This document shows, in pieces, positions 13,513 to 25,583 of a stretch of 64,000 nucleotides of DNA (the first letter of the stretch is position 1; every line of letters begins with the position of its first letter). A program made the translations under genes and the position numbers. This stretch comes from Baylisascaris procyonis (Eukaryota; Nematoda; Chromadorea; Rhabditida; Ascarididae): positions 6,161,001 to 6,225,000 of the forward strand of contig JAZARR010000059.1 of NCBI GenBank assembly GCA_037389465.1, read 5' to 3'. The notes beneath the pieces were generated by a model, which was given only the letters and a program-made list of their open reading frames with translations, was not told the origin of the DNA and searched no databases.

Positions 13513-14388
13513 TATGCGTGTATTCGTACGTGCATTATGCGCTCGTCTGTTTTGTATATAGCAGTCCATAATTTTGCGGTTAAGGATTTAAGTGTGGCTA
13601 GTCAATAGCATATTGCATGTAGCTGCAGCGTCTTCTATGGGGAAGGGTGGACGATCTTTTCTGAGCACTTCCACACAAACCAGTCGTACTTACCACACCT
13701 GTAGGCAGCAGTGGAGGTGTACGGAACAGGAAATAACAAAGACTACATCCTCTCCACATTCAACCGACACGTGACTGGGGAGTTTCATTCGGTGCCTGAA
13801 ACGAAAGATAAGCGAAATTTCGAAATTATAAGGTGCGTTTTTTTCTTGAGTATTCATTTCCAGTCGATCATTGATCATATCGTTCCGTTCGACTTTTCGT
13901 TGAAACATTCAAGATATAAATAGTTGTGCTGCAGAACTGGTTTCCATCCTAATAAGAAATCCTGCGGATAAACGTGATTATTACGCTTGAAGGCATTCCA
14001 TCTGGGCATTCTGCCAAATCTTACTGGTCTAATAGGCTCGGTTGCTTTGTCTTTCGTGCACCGCTTGTTTTAAGGGATGCGTGAAAATGGTTTAAATTTA
14101 CATCACTTGATTGGCGCAGAGGTAGGTGTAAGCCAAACCAAGGTGACCGATCTAAATTGGAGCAGTCAAACCGCTTTGACCTATTGAATAACGCAAGGTA
14201 CCATTCCCTTGAGGATAAGTGTTGTTGTCGTTGAGCAAAATAATCTCACTCTCAGTAGCTTAACAATCTTGCAGAACCTGACACGGCAAAAAATGAGATG
14301 CTGAACTTGGACGGAAGCTGAATAGGGAAGCGAACCAATCAACCGGTTCAGCAACCGCAAGCTAAATTTCCTCATACGGGATGGCCGG
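13513..14388. other. Downstream flank of the CUB gene, no gene
   Basis: No close AATAAA follows the CUB stop codon, so the 3' end is not resolved. A short stretch near 14,100-14,190 reads TGGCGCAGAGG, which fits a tRNA-type A box, but no matching B box follows at the proper spacing. Nothing else here can be supported. Confidence 0.4.
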
Positions 14389-14610
14389 TCAGCTAAAATT
14401 CGATCTCTGAGAGAGAAGATCGCTCCGTTTGACGGAATCACTTCTTTCTTTTGAAATATGACGTGGGTCTTTCATCGGATATATTATGTTTTTACGATGT
14501 GGATTGTCAAATTCTATCGCCCATTTTTGGACAATATCAGCTGGCCAGACGCCCGACTTGCATTGGATTTGCTGACTGCTTTTCCGCTCATATGTAGAAT
14601 CAACGATTTT
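14389..14610 (-). CDS. Candidate terminal exon, unknown protein
   Basis: On the minus strand a good acceptor (CAATTTGCAG) at 14,611 is followed by 73 open codons and a TGA stop. The reading has balanced composition, including GVWPADIVQKWAIEFDNP and a basic/serine-rich C-terminus ending SQRSNFS. That looks more protein-like than neighbouring open frames. I do not recognise the family and cannot connect it to an upstream exon with confidence. Other exon-like segments on the same strand lie at about 15,635-15,725 and 18,531-18,662. It could be a chance open frame. Confidence 0.28.
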   Translation of the reverse strand, partial: KIVDSTYERKSSQQIQCKSGVWPADIVQKWAIEFDNPHRKNIIYPMKDPRHISKERSDSVKRSDLLSQRSNFS

Positions 14611-15634
14611 CTGCAAATTGTATTATATGATATGAAACGGGAGGCCTAAATGTACCGCGAAACTCTTTATATACTGGAAACTCCTATCGACGTTTATTTT
14701 ACCGTGTCTGGAACAATCTCGGGAAAAAAGATTTCCAAATTTAATACGGGTTCTCATTTGTGTTATTTGTCATTTTATTTCATTCATGTATTCTGTTATC
14801 GTTTCATGAGCTTTTGAGCGTTTTCTTTTTCATGAGAATTTCTTATACTTCGCTTATGTGGTGTGCAGTTAGTTTAGTGTGTTCATCTTCGAACGCTTGA
14901 ATATGCAGATTTTCTTGCATTGTCTCTGAATAGTCCTCAAATTGCTCACCGATACGATTGAAATAAAGAAAAAGAAAGGAGTTTCATTGAAATACTTTTT
15001 TTGCAAATATCACTCGCACTTCAAGCACAAGCTAACAAATATTTCAGCTATCAGTTGGGAAAGTTGTGTCTAGAAAAAGAAAAGGACGATATCATATGTA
15101 TGAACTAGCAAAAAGTTAGCAATAACTGTCTATAGTGAGCAGGCAACACGGTGCATAAGTAAAACAAAATTAAATCAGAACAGAATGTTCTAAAAGTGAA
15201 ACAACCAAATAGGCTAGACAAGCTGATAGAAGACGCAAAAAAAAAAATGGGGAAAACGCTTCCCTCTTCTCGCATTTCGCCAACAACTTCTGAAGGTGTA
15301 ACGGAAAATTCGTTATCTGAGAACGTGAGTTCTGTTCGATGAACGTTTGAGACTAACAACGTACCTTTTAGAAAGCGTCCTTTAATACTTAGAGACCGGC
15401 ACGAACATGCTTGTCAAAATGGATATATGCTCTTATGTGTTATAGCTCATATAAAGAGATGGCCGTTGTTCTTGTCCAGTGGGAGTGTGAGATAGGCTGT
15501 TGGCTAAATGTAGGCTGTCAAAAAGCTAGGACTACTTATCGGATTAGCTATGTAAATTTAACTCTGAACAGTGACTAGTGGTCTTTTTTTCTGCAGTTTG
15601 AATACTTCCAAATATCGGCTACCGGGGACTTTAA

Positions 15635-15725
15635 AAAACTGCACTTCGGAAATAACATGCTTTGAAATGGAGTTCTTGTCGCATAGCGCAGCCCTTTGTC
15701 CAGAGAATATCACTCGCTGCGGATA
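15635..15725 (-). CDS. Weak candidate exon, unknown
   Basis: The minus strand shows the acceptor GTTATCCGCAG, then an open frame beginning RVIFSGQRAALCDKNSISK and running to a possible donor CCCG|GTAGCC. The frame stays open past that donor to a stop at about 15,560. No family is recognised and the partner exons are unknown. It is reported because it lies between two other candidate exons on the same strand. Confidence 0.2.
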
Positions 15726-18530
15726 ACGAATCGTGAAAGACGGCTTAGAACTACCAGTGAGCATGCCTTCACCTCATTTTTTTTTTTCAAAAATCGACCT
15801 CACAGCTTCTAGCGAGAAAGTTCCAAGTAATATTGTTGACCAAAATTTTTAGCTCTTCTGATTTGATTGAAACAAATGCCAGGAACCTCGAGATTTTTTT
15901 AATTTTGTTGATTTATTTTCAAATCTCGTAGGATTTTTGATTGTTTGTTGTGGCCTTTACAGTATGATTGCAACTTACTTTCTGATGAACCTGTTTTTCT
16001 ATGCTGACTCTGTTGAAGGAAACAGATTTGAAGGGGGCTGCGCATTATGATTGAAACTTTGAAAACTGAAATATTCGTCTACTGGCGGCTTCGTTTTTCT
16101 CAGCTCTACAATAAGCTCAAAGCTGCGCTTTCCATAGGCCGTGCATTATTTTTAATTACATCGTACCCAAAAAATATGACCATTATTCCTGCTCGAAATC
16201 ATCGCAAAGTATTGTTCAGAACTTGCCTCGCTGCAACTATCAGTGGACTGTACCGAAAGGCATGTGGCAAACAAACGCAGAGAATATATGAAACGCCAGG
16301 TTTTCGAACAGGAGGATTAAAATGAAGATCGCAATGAATTGGTTAGGGGAGGATATGGGAGCGGGAGCGGGGCGGTTTGCGAAGAACTCAGTGGTATAAG
16401 CACCCCTTTGATGCAAGCCACAGGAAGTTGAATTCTTTTGTTGCATGAGCTATAAGATGAAAATCTAACCGTTATGTACCGTCTCAGTACCGATGAGAAC
16501 GATGGTGCGAAAATGTTCACAAATTAGGGAGAACAACAATTTAATACGGCGACACTAAAGAGTCTGACAGAAGCGTATAATATATTCCTGTTGAAGATTT
16601 CTTGCTCTTTCACCAGATTATAAGCACTGATGGGCACTTTTAATGAATCGCACTGTTGCGATGTCGCATCCGTGAGGACTCGATTGCATCTGACATCCAT
16701 CGCAAAGACGACTGAAATCACAGTGCTCCTTTGGGGAAGGTTCAGTTTCAGAGGTTTTCCAGCAGTCCAAAATTTACAAGTCATCTGGTCGCATGGATCT
16801 CCGCAGAGAGTGAAGGAGGGTGGTGAACTCGAAACACTAGTGCACGCCCAGCACCAACTTAACAATGCGGTCTCGCAGAAGCCCTCGAAAACAACTTATG
16901 TGGCACAAATATCGACAGTTTATTACATGAAAGCTAATTACATATAGACACCATACCGAGCATCACGATTTTCTCACAATTCTCTCATCAATATTCACTA
17001 CTACCTAGTACTGTCAAGCCGAAGTCTTCGTAGAGGAAGAATACTAGATTACACTTTCAGAATGCAATGTTTGCGTTTTTTGATGAAGGCTTTCAAATAA
17101 CAGACTGAAAAAAAAACTGCGTTTTTCATTTGCCTCACTAAAGACCTTGTAAATTTCATATCTCATTATCCTTTCAGCTGGAGAGCAAAAAAAGATTTAA
17201 AAATTGATGCCACAAAATTGCGTAAGCATCAAAGAAATTTATTTTTCTAAATACTTTTGAGAAGTACATATATGGTGTTTTTTTTTTACAATTAAATAAA
17301 CGATAACAACTTATCGCCGACGATGATCTTCCATATAGATAGAACACAATAAAAATGAAATCAGATCATAATCGTTACGTGAAAAAATAAAGCGGGTGCA
17401 CAATTCGTTATAATTTACCTTTTGCTTGGTGATAGGTTCAATCAATATCGAATTGACGACAATTTTTGCTGACCTTTATCTTAGACCTTTACCTTTAAGT
17501 TCTTTATGCAACGTTTGTTCACATCGAAAAATATTAGCTAAAATAATGAAAAAATGACAGTATTTTTCGAAGCGGACGATATGAGAGATTTTTTCGATTT
17601 TTTTTGACATTCATACTCGTCAACGTAAGCCGTTAACCTATCACTCAAAAACCAACAGAAATAAAACAGTATCGAAACTAGAAGGTTGTACGGAATGTTT
17701 GTAACATGTTTAAAAAAAAAAAAAATTGCAACGAAACGTGATCCGCCATCGATGACGGTCGCACCCCTATAACCTTGCAAATTAATGTAATTTGCATGTA
17801 AAAAATTGTTGCGTCGGAGTTGAACCGCCAGACTATCCGGTTTCTCTCCTTTTTCTATTACATTTAAGCTGCAACAAAATCTATGTCGACTTACGTTCGG
17901 CTACAACATAGTATGCATCATTTTCATTGTTTAGTGATAAATCAGCAGAGATGAAGTAAACACTCCTTATTTAACGTGCTGCTTCTTTCCGAAGATAACA
18001 CAACTGAAACAAGACGAGGAATACAAGTAAAGAAGTGAGCTATGGAATTCACTTAATACGTTCTTTTTGCAATTTGGCACATGATATCAACTTGCTGTAA
18101 AAGAAGGCATTCAAATACAACAACGAAATGCCTATCTATACGCATAACTCTCTAAAACAATCGAGCGCTTGTACAAATCCACGACCGAACATTCCTTTCT
18201 TTCGGACTCGATTGATTATCGAACAAGGTGACTTGTCGATTCAGTTGAAACCTTTTCATATACAGAACTCACAAAAAGGATTCACTTCGAAAGAAATTAA
18301 GCCTGAACGATCCTTGATTGCATATTATGCAATCGCCATGGCTTCTTCAATTCACCAATTGAAACTGCGAAGGAAATAGACGTTTAGATACGTATGCGCA
18401 CGCACACATATCGCATCGCCATACGAGGCTCTTGAGAAAATTTTGGAGGAAAAGAGCTCAACAACTGAAGGTGCAAAGGACATAACAAGAGGAGCGGTAT
18501 GTGATTGTCACTCGGCTGAGTCGCCTCAGG

Positions 18531-18662
18531 TCAGAATGTTTCGTTCGAAAATAGTAAACGGTGAACATCGACGCGCTTCCCAAACTTCCGATTTGTTGGG
18601 CAGTTCTCAGATTCCTCAAAAAGATACCCGTTGTTGTGCAACATGCACAAATGCTGTTGTTG
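18531..18662 (-). CDS. Candidate terminal exon with two open frames
   Basis: A minus-strand acceptor (TAACTCCTTGCAG) at 18,663 opens into a 43-residue frame with a stop at 18,531. It includes HNNGYLFEESENCP and KFGKRVDVHRLLF, which look like real protein. A second frame is also open through the region and is cysteine-rich at its start. The first frame needs a phase-0 donor, which the fourth exon of the claudin-like gene upstream provides. It may therefore be an alternative 3' end of that gene, but that is only phase compatibility. Confidence 0.25.
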   Translation of the reverse strand, partial: QQQHLCMLHNNGYLFEESENCPTNRKFGKRVDVHRLLFSNETF

Positions 18663-21425
18663 CTGCAAGGAGTTAAATTCTGCAAACGAAACGAGCTAGA
18701 CGTGAAGTGTGGCGCAAATCGCCTTGATTAAGATTGATAGCCTTTAATGTGAAGTCGGAAAAGGCTATATCAAAAACAATATTAGTAGAGCACAAATCAG
18801 CGATCGATTTTGAGGTTGCCTCGCATTGCCTCGCAAATCGCTAAACTTCAAACGTTGTACAGACAGATAATGCTGTCGCTTAGATACATCAGCAGAAAGA
18901 CTGATTTGGAAACATGTTTTTTTTTAAAACATTAAAAAGTTTCATTATGTGATAGTCCCAAGCAGGCAGTGTATAACTATCTCCTACCATATTCGTGGAA
19001 TTGGATCCTCCTTCAGGAAAGGCTTCGAATGGTAGGCGGAAGAGAAAATTTTTATTCTGTTGCAAGGTCGTAACTATAGTTTGCAGTGCGTTTCAGCTAA
19101 TCTAAAGCACTCAGTAAGCAGCAAGTAACGTGGCTGAGTCAAAATGAGTCGTCAGATTAATTAGAAAAGACATCCCAGTCAAGATCAAAGAACGCAAACA
19201 GCACCTACTGACGGCATACGTAGTAGTGTTGAATATTTGCGCAATTTCATGAGCACTGTTCAGTTTCCTTGCAAAGTCGCTCAAATTTCATGTCTCTTCG
19301 GGAATCTAAGCTAAGTATCGTTTCTTCTGCATCCAAACTCATATGATCCTATCCATTCACTCAATCAACCCTTAAGAAATGCATGCGTATCTGCTCGACG
19401 TGAAACAAAATGATTGTTTTTGAAGAGAAGTGCAATATTTAGACAAAGAACGCTTAGTACTACCTTCTCACCTCAACATTTCACCTACGACAACCTAAAT
19501 CAATGAACGTTATTGTAAATTACAAGTATCTTTCATTAACCTTTTATCTAATCAAGCTTTCTTTCGTTACACGCAAACAATAAGTGGTAATGAGCCAAAG
19601 CGGATTAACAGCTAATTCCATCTGTTTCGATAATACAAGAATAAAGAATTGTCGAAATAGTGAATTCGTTTAAAAAAAGCGCGAGAAAACGAATTTTTGT
19701 AATAGTTTATATGATTAATGGAACAATTTGAGCAACCCAAAGCAGCAGAAAATAAGTTCATTACGCAAAAAAAAACTTTCCCAACATCAGAAAATTTTTT
19801 CGCATAGAAGAGAATTGCTCAGTTGATTAGAGAATTTTTATATGTAATAACTAACCGATATTGATGAAGAGTTCATTTCGGACTTTAAATTTCTCGAAAT
19901 GATTGATAATTCACACAGAATGAGAATAGGATGAACGCCGAGATTTTGCACATGCGAAGAAGACACCAGACATTACTTGACAGATACTGCCACAGGCTGC
20001 CAAATAGAACGACCATGCAAGCTGATTATGCTGCAAATGGGCATTTCATTGTGTGCTAATTAATGCAATTAACAACATTATAAAAGAGTGCTTCGAAACG
20101 GAAGCTGTAACAAATGCGGAAAATGACCAAAAAAAAAACATCACTGCCACGCACGCCTTTTTTATTTACCGTTCGACGTGAGAGCAGATAATAAGTGAAT
20201 GTGTGAAAATAATGCATTTCTCTAACTCAAAGCAAATGCTGCAGACTAAATTAGTTGACATCACGTAGGCTGTATTCTAATGTTTTTATAAAACAACGAC
20301 TTCGGCGTTGTGATAGGACTACATGATGATGTGATGCGAGCAGAGGAGTTCTACTGTATTGCGCATATGTCTGATATTTCAACTTCTAAAAATACCACAT
20401 TTCGTAAGCATTAAGAATTTATCATTAGCTAGTTCATATTTTCAGCACAGCAACTTTGCATTATTCCTCTCATGAAATCGACTACAGATTTCTTCTCTAA
20501 TTCACACATGACTGACGAGAATTTCTCGATGATAGAAATACGATTACCGACCGGTAACATTCGAGATGGGCGAATTGCAGCTGAGGTGAACATACACTGT
20601 GAGCTTTCTTCGCTTATGAGATAGTATAATTTTGCGTTTGGAATTTATCATTTCGTTTCACTTGTGAGTGTACTCAACTGGACCTTTTCACTGCTTTTCT
20701 ATACTAAATTTTGCCACGTTTTGGTACTTCTACACAACAGCTAAGCGTTTTTGTGCAGTGTTCTAAATTATCAAAGCGCTATTGTCTGGCTCAACAGCAG
20801 TTTTACTACCAAACATTTGGAGCTAGCCAGTCAGCCGAACTAACAACAGTTATGCAGTAATGCAATTTTCACAACTTCTTGCTTCTGCTTAGGAAACTAA
20901 TGACTGCTTAATTCCATTCTCCTCGAGTAACTGTAACTAATAAGCATGCAAAAAAATTACCATCCTGTAGAGAGGCAAATCGTCGGGTTGTAGTATGCTG
21001 AATGTCAACGTTTGTCCCATCTGATTCTGGTAGGCGTACCAAATACATGCGCTGCCCGAACACATGCCTTAAACTTTCATTTTATTCCATAAAATGCTAA
21101 AATACAGTTTTTCATAATGAAAGAGCAATAAAAAATCACATTCACGATGTGAAATGCGAACGCTAACACTCGGAGCGTAGCTTCATTAACACTATTTCGT
21201 CTTAGCAAAGGAATGCATAAGTAAATGTATGAAACAAATTCCAAGACTACAGCTTTGTTTTAAGAATTCTCACCAATGACTTTCACCGGAAAGTATCCAA
21301 AACTCCTGCGAATCAGAATGATCGTCTATGGAAGCCACCTTTGAATAGAGCATCGCTCTTTGAAAGAGGTCTTCCTAAAAAATACCTACAACGCATCCAT
21401 TTTGCCGCTTAAAAACGTTGAGATC
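18663..21425. other. Unannotated stretch 3' of claudin-like gene
   Basis: AT-rich DNA with no supported exon. A TTTATT hexamer at about 21,081 reads AATAAA on the minus strand, about 340 bp past the proposed claudin-like stop codon, and is the best candidate polyadenylation signal for that gene. Nothing else stands out. Confidence 0.4.
21081..21086 (-). promoter_or_regulatory. Candidate polyadenylation signal AATAAA
   Basis: TTTATT on the plus strand reads AATAAA on the minus strand. It lies about 340 bp downstream of the TAA that ends the claudin-like model. Such hexamers are common by chance in AT-rich DNA, so this is only positional support. Confidence 0.25.
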
Positions 21426-24400
21426 TTACAAGTAGCATATAGTATCATCTCTATTTTCATACTCTTTATTGTGTACAAAGAGAACAAAAACACCAATCAA
21501 AATGAAAAGTGCGACGAGAAAACAATCCTGAAAATTGCATTCCTTACCTCTGTCTTGAGCAGAATTCCCTACGAATACAGTCTCATGTTTGATTGCAATC
21601 AAAACTGAAAGTGTTATAAATCTGTGCTAGCAGATACCATATTTGAAATGCAGATATCACCATTTAGACAATTATAGACATATGCTGTGGTTTAATGAGG
21701 TACATAGGTCGCTTTTACTCACCAGTATTTGCCGTTTTGTGCCGTCAGAGTAATTGCGCATATGACAAGCCCAACAGAACAGCGGATTAAAACGTCTTCC
21801 ATATTGCATTTGGCAGACTGCACAAATGTGGTGATTATTTACGGCACATTAACAACGGAATTAGTTGAAACAAGATTAATGAGGGAATTACAAGCGAAAT
21901 GTGAAGAAAATTCTCTGGAAAAATTAGCCGCAAAAAGAAAAGTGGACTAACCAGCAAAAAACACCCAGAAACTGAGGCAGCAGCTGCAGTGATTACAACA
22001 GCATGGACTGCACAGAAGACTCAATACAGAAAGCCCTATCGAAAGCAGCATCAACGCAAGAATCACCCATTCGAAAACTGCAATAAACGTAAGCATTTTA
22101 GACAGCGGAAAAAACTGGTCAGCGTCATTAAGTGTTCTTTTTCCGATCATGCAAACCTCCGTGTGAAAAGCACATCACGTCGACCTCTAGCCAACGAATC
22201 TGTATGTGTATGTATGTTTGTCCTGGTGCTCCAACTTGGAATCAACCTTTATTGTTTAACCGTTCGATAGCCGATTCTTGATAGTCGAAGAGTGCTGAAC
22301 AGTGGAGATTTTGGATTTTTCAAGCAAACAGTAAGCATGAACCTGTTAGGCGTGCACTCATGCAATTTTTGTGATGCTATGATGACCGTGATAAATGTCA
22401 CGCACTTTCTACTTCATTTCATTCTTCAGCATCTATTGCTTTCTTTAGCATGAAGCGCTCTGCGCTTCGTGTATTTTATCAGGTCCTGATTTGCAACCCA
22501 AAGGTAGAACCTTGCAAACTCATGTCCAAGAATTCTAAATTTATAGACTGAGGCTTGTAAAATTCAAATATTTAGCCGTTACACAATATTCATCGATGAG
22601 ACAGTCAAAGAATAAATATTACCACTCGGGAACCACAGAAGCTAGAGACAGGACATTTCGATGGTTAAAACCGACATTACAGAGTAACATTTACAGCAAC
22701 GACGTCTGCAGTGACGCATCAACACTGAAAGCGCTCAGAAATGAATGAGGTCAGAAAATTAAAACTCTGAGCATCTTGCAACTAATGAGGTTATAGCAGA
22801 ACCGGTTGATTAGACGAATGAGATGCAAAAGCGTATATCATCACCACTCATCTTATACGTTTCTTTTTAAAACATAATGCTCATGTAGAAAGATCATTTT
22901 TTTTTTACTTGTAAAGATTTGTAAGAGCGGATTGCGGCAATTCAAAGTCCGTGCTTATTTGTGCGCGTGTCTTTTTATCTATCGTTAATTTCAACTAGCA
23001 ACACAAAAGTGATGGTAATGGAATTTAATGATCACGAGTGACGTCATAAAAATGCATAAAAATCGCAATCTCGTTCACGTCCACTAAGAGTTATTGATAC
23101 TCAATGACATCAAAAAACTTGCAAATCGAATATGCATTGCTTCTTGAAATCGAAAGAAAAAAAAAAACGAAATCGTTTAACTGCAAATTTGTAGTGTTGA
23201 TAGATTTCTCAGAAAAAAGTCGTTAGGTTTAATTATATTTTCAGACAATTTTCCAGTATATTTGCATACTTGAAAGAGTTAGTTAGGCTCGTCGGTTGTA
23301 ATGAAAAATGCTCATCACAAAGAGTGATTAGAACTTTTCATTTTCGCAAATGCTCTCAACACACGAAATTTCTGCTATATTTCATGCATTGAACAAATCG
23401 ACTCAATCATTCAAAAACCACTCCAAAAAAGGTGTCAGAATGAACGATGAGACAAAAAGCTAACAAAAATAATGAAAGTAACAATCGAGAAGCTAACCAT
23501 CGACCATTAAAAAAGTCGAATAATTAGCTTCCCCACTATGAGGATCAAATTGCACAATATTATTTTACTTCTGTCATTAATGTTTTTCTCCCCTTCGTCA
23601 TTAAGAAGACGTACAACACGCTTTGCTTTTTCATTAAACAATTTCTACGTTTTAACAACGTTTAGTGGCAGATGGTAAGCGATGCCGCTCTATGAAATTG
23701 TAACTGAATAGCAACTGTTCAGCTGGATTATCAACGCACAACGAACTCTTAGTGTGGCCACGAAATGGCCAAACAACATAACAAGACATCATCCAAAATT
23801 CGTTGCGTTTGTGTGCAAAGGAATAAATCCTCGAAAAAAAAAGAAGAGGAGTCTTTTGAGAAAAAACTTAACTAGTTTACTCTTAATTTATTTCGTTAGC
23901 TTTCGAAACACACGCATAAACCAGTCGACATATAGAGAGATCAGTCTAACTCTGAGTCAATTTTGTGCAGCATTGTTAATCGCCTTCGAAAACATTATTG
24001 TTTAAGGTTATAATCATTTTTTTAAAGAAGTTTTCCTCAAATTTGAATAAAACTTTAAGCTGTTATTGCATATGGTTTCCGTTTCGAAAACAAAAAACAA
24101 CATGAATGAAGAGTGCGCCTCTACTTACTGCTAAATATGCAATAGCTATGAATGCTAGGAGATGAAAGATTATAGAAGAAATGCTGAATTTGGAAGAATG
24201 TAACAAAGCATATTTGAGAAACGCAAAAAAAAAACAAACAACCACCTTGAAGTTTTTTATTGGAAATTGGTGCACGGTTACCATCAAAAACATCTGCACC
24301 AATACGCATCACCTCTTGTACGTCGTCGGTGAATTTTGAAAAACGATTCACACATTGTGTATCAATCAAATATCGTGTACATTGTTTCCACAATCCTCGA

Positions 24401-25145
24401 TGCATACTCATCACATCTGAATGTTCCTTTCACACTTATCCTCACATCAATAATAAAACAAACGAAACAACTGGACAGATCCATTTACAGCTAATGAATT
24501 TTACCATTGTTCTTACTAGGTTTTTATATTCGATGAAAAAGCGGGTGCCAGTCCAAATGAACATAATTGCTTCGGAAGCGCTCAGACAGGCAGATCAAAA
24601 TAAACAAATAAATAAATGAATAAATAAATAAAGAAATAAAGAAATAAATAAATAAAATCTAACAGCTGTAAATAATTACGAAAAATACGATAGTTGCATA
24701 GCCGAGTTCCAAATATGCAATTTCTGTTCATAAACATATTTTTATGCCTGAAGCATTTATTGTGCTTCGCGCTTTTATGAAAATATTCTCAGCAGTCGCA
24801 AGAAGATACCCAACCTCCTCCTCTCCCCAGTCCTTATAATTGATCGAAGTTCACGGTTTACAAAAATAATGCGAGAAAAATGAAATTGAATAAACCGCAT
24901 ATTATATCGGAATTGGCAACACAAACAAACTGCATAAACGAAAAATGAAACGAAACAAGCAAATCAAATGTATGTATAAAATTTGATCCATGTAAGATTC
25001 CCCAAAAAAAAAACTGTTTAAACTGACCGACGCTTTCGAGAGGCCGATGCGTTGACCAAAAGTCGGTACCGATTGCTGCAATTAGCGTACCGGTGCCGAT
25101 CAACAATAACATCCATGCAAATACATGCGCCCCGGAATAGTGCAT
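21426..25145 (-). CDS. Claudin-like four-pass membrane protein
   Basis: Minus-strand exons: 25028-25145, 24282-24416 (or 24246-24416), 21952-22077, 21723-21817, 21426-21527. Phases agree (1,1,1,0) and give 191 or 203 residues, the usual claudin size. Exon 1 encodes the first membrane segment (AWMLLLIGTGTLIAAIG then TDFW). Exon 2 carries the family signature GLWKQC with a second cysteine nine residues on. Exon 3 encodes a long hydrophobic span followed by a palmitoylation-like CSPCCCNHCSCC. Exon 5 encodes a terminal membrane span (CFLVALFILIGVFVLF) and a short tail ending ICYL. Exon 4 is the weak point: the phase-consistent frame is hydrophilic, while another frame reads like TM3. An extra TM exon between 24,240 and 22,080 is possible. 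Relatives include nematode CLC/clc-like, NSY-4 and stargazin-type proteins, and I cannot choose between them. Confidence 0.6.
24598..24658. repeat. AAAT/AAAG tetranucleotide microsatellite
   Basis: About fifteen imperfect AAAT units, a few replaced by AAAG, within the first intron of the claudin-like gene. Seen directly. Confidence 0.85.
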
Positions 25146-25427
25146 TTGAAAACGATGATTGCGACGTGAAGTCAGTAGTTCTCTCTGAAGTTGAGTTCGA
25201 AATTAATGCTGCAATGAGCTAAGAATTGCGTTGGCAATATTTAACCGCCGCTCGTTTTAATGAAACAGCTGATCAGCAGCAGGCGTTTACTACAACTCGA
25301 CATGCTTTTGAGTGCCATCACGCCACCTCTCACCTAGCCGCATTCCACAACCGCAAAACAATTCATCAACAATTCCAGTGACGTGCCGATGACGTACCAA
25401 GATTCAAGATTTCACATTCATTTTCAG

Positions 25428-25583
25428 GAAAATTCAATGTTGGCGAGAGGTAGAAAAGAACCGAATAAAACTTGGAAACGTTTAGTTGACTTAGAGTCCA
25501 AGTTACTTGGTTCACCTTCTTCGATGATTACGCTAACAGACAATCTGCTGGCAAATTATCGGTGCATAAAAATTTTATATGCC
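25428..25583 (+). CDS. Weak candidate internal exon, unknown
   Basis: A strong acceptor (CATTTTCAG) and donor (GCC|GTATGT) bound a 156-base segment open in one frame, phase 0 to phase 0. The translation is rich in K, R and L with a helical look (for example KTWKRLVDLESKLLGSP). No partner exon was found on this strand. A 109-codon open frame on the opposite strand overlaps its 3' part, so the coding strand is uncertain. It may be chance. Confidence 0.2.

Noticed and set aside
14095..14200. tRNA gene from an A-box-like TGGCGCAGAGG
   Set aside because: No B box at the right distance and no cloverleaf can be folded.
16524..16865. 113-codon minus-strand frame with several cysteines (includes CGDPCDQMTCKFW)
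   Set aside because: It recalls ML-domain proteins slightly, but the spacing does not hold, there is no ATG, borders are weak and the opposite strand is open too.
21989..22270. Plus-strand frame of 93 codons
   Set aside because: Mirror image of exon 3 of the claudin-like gene on the minus strand.
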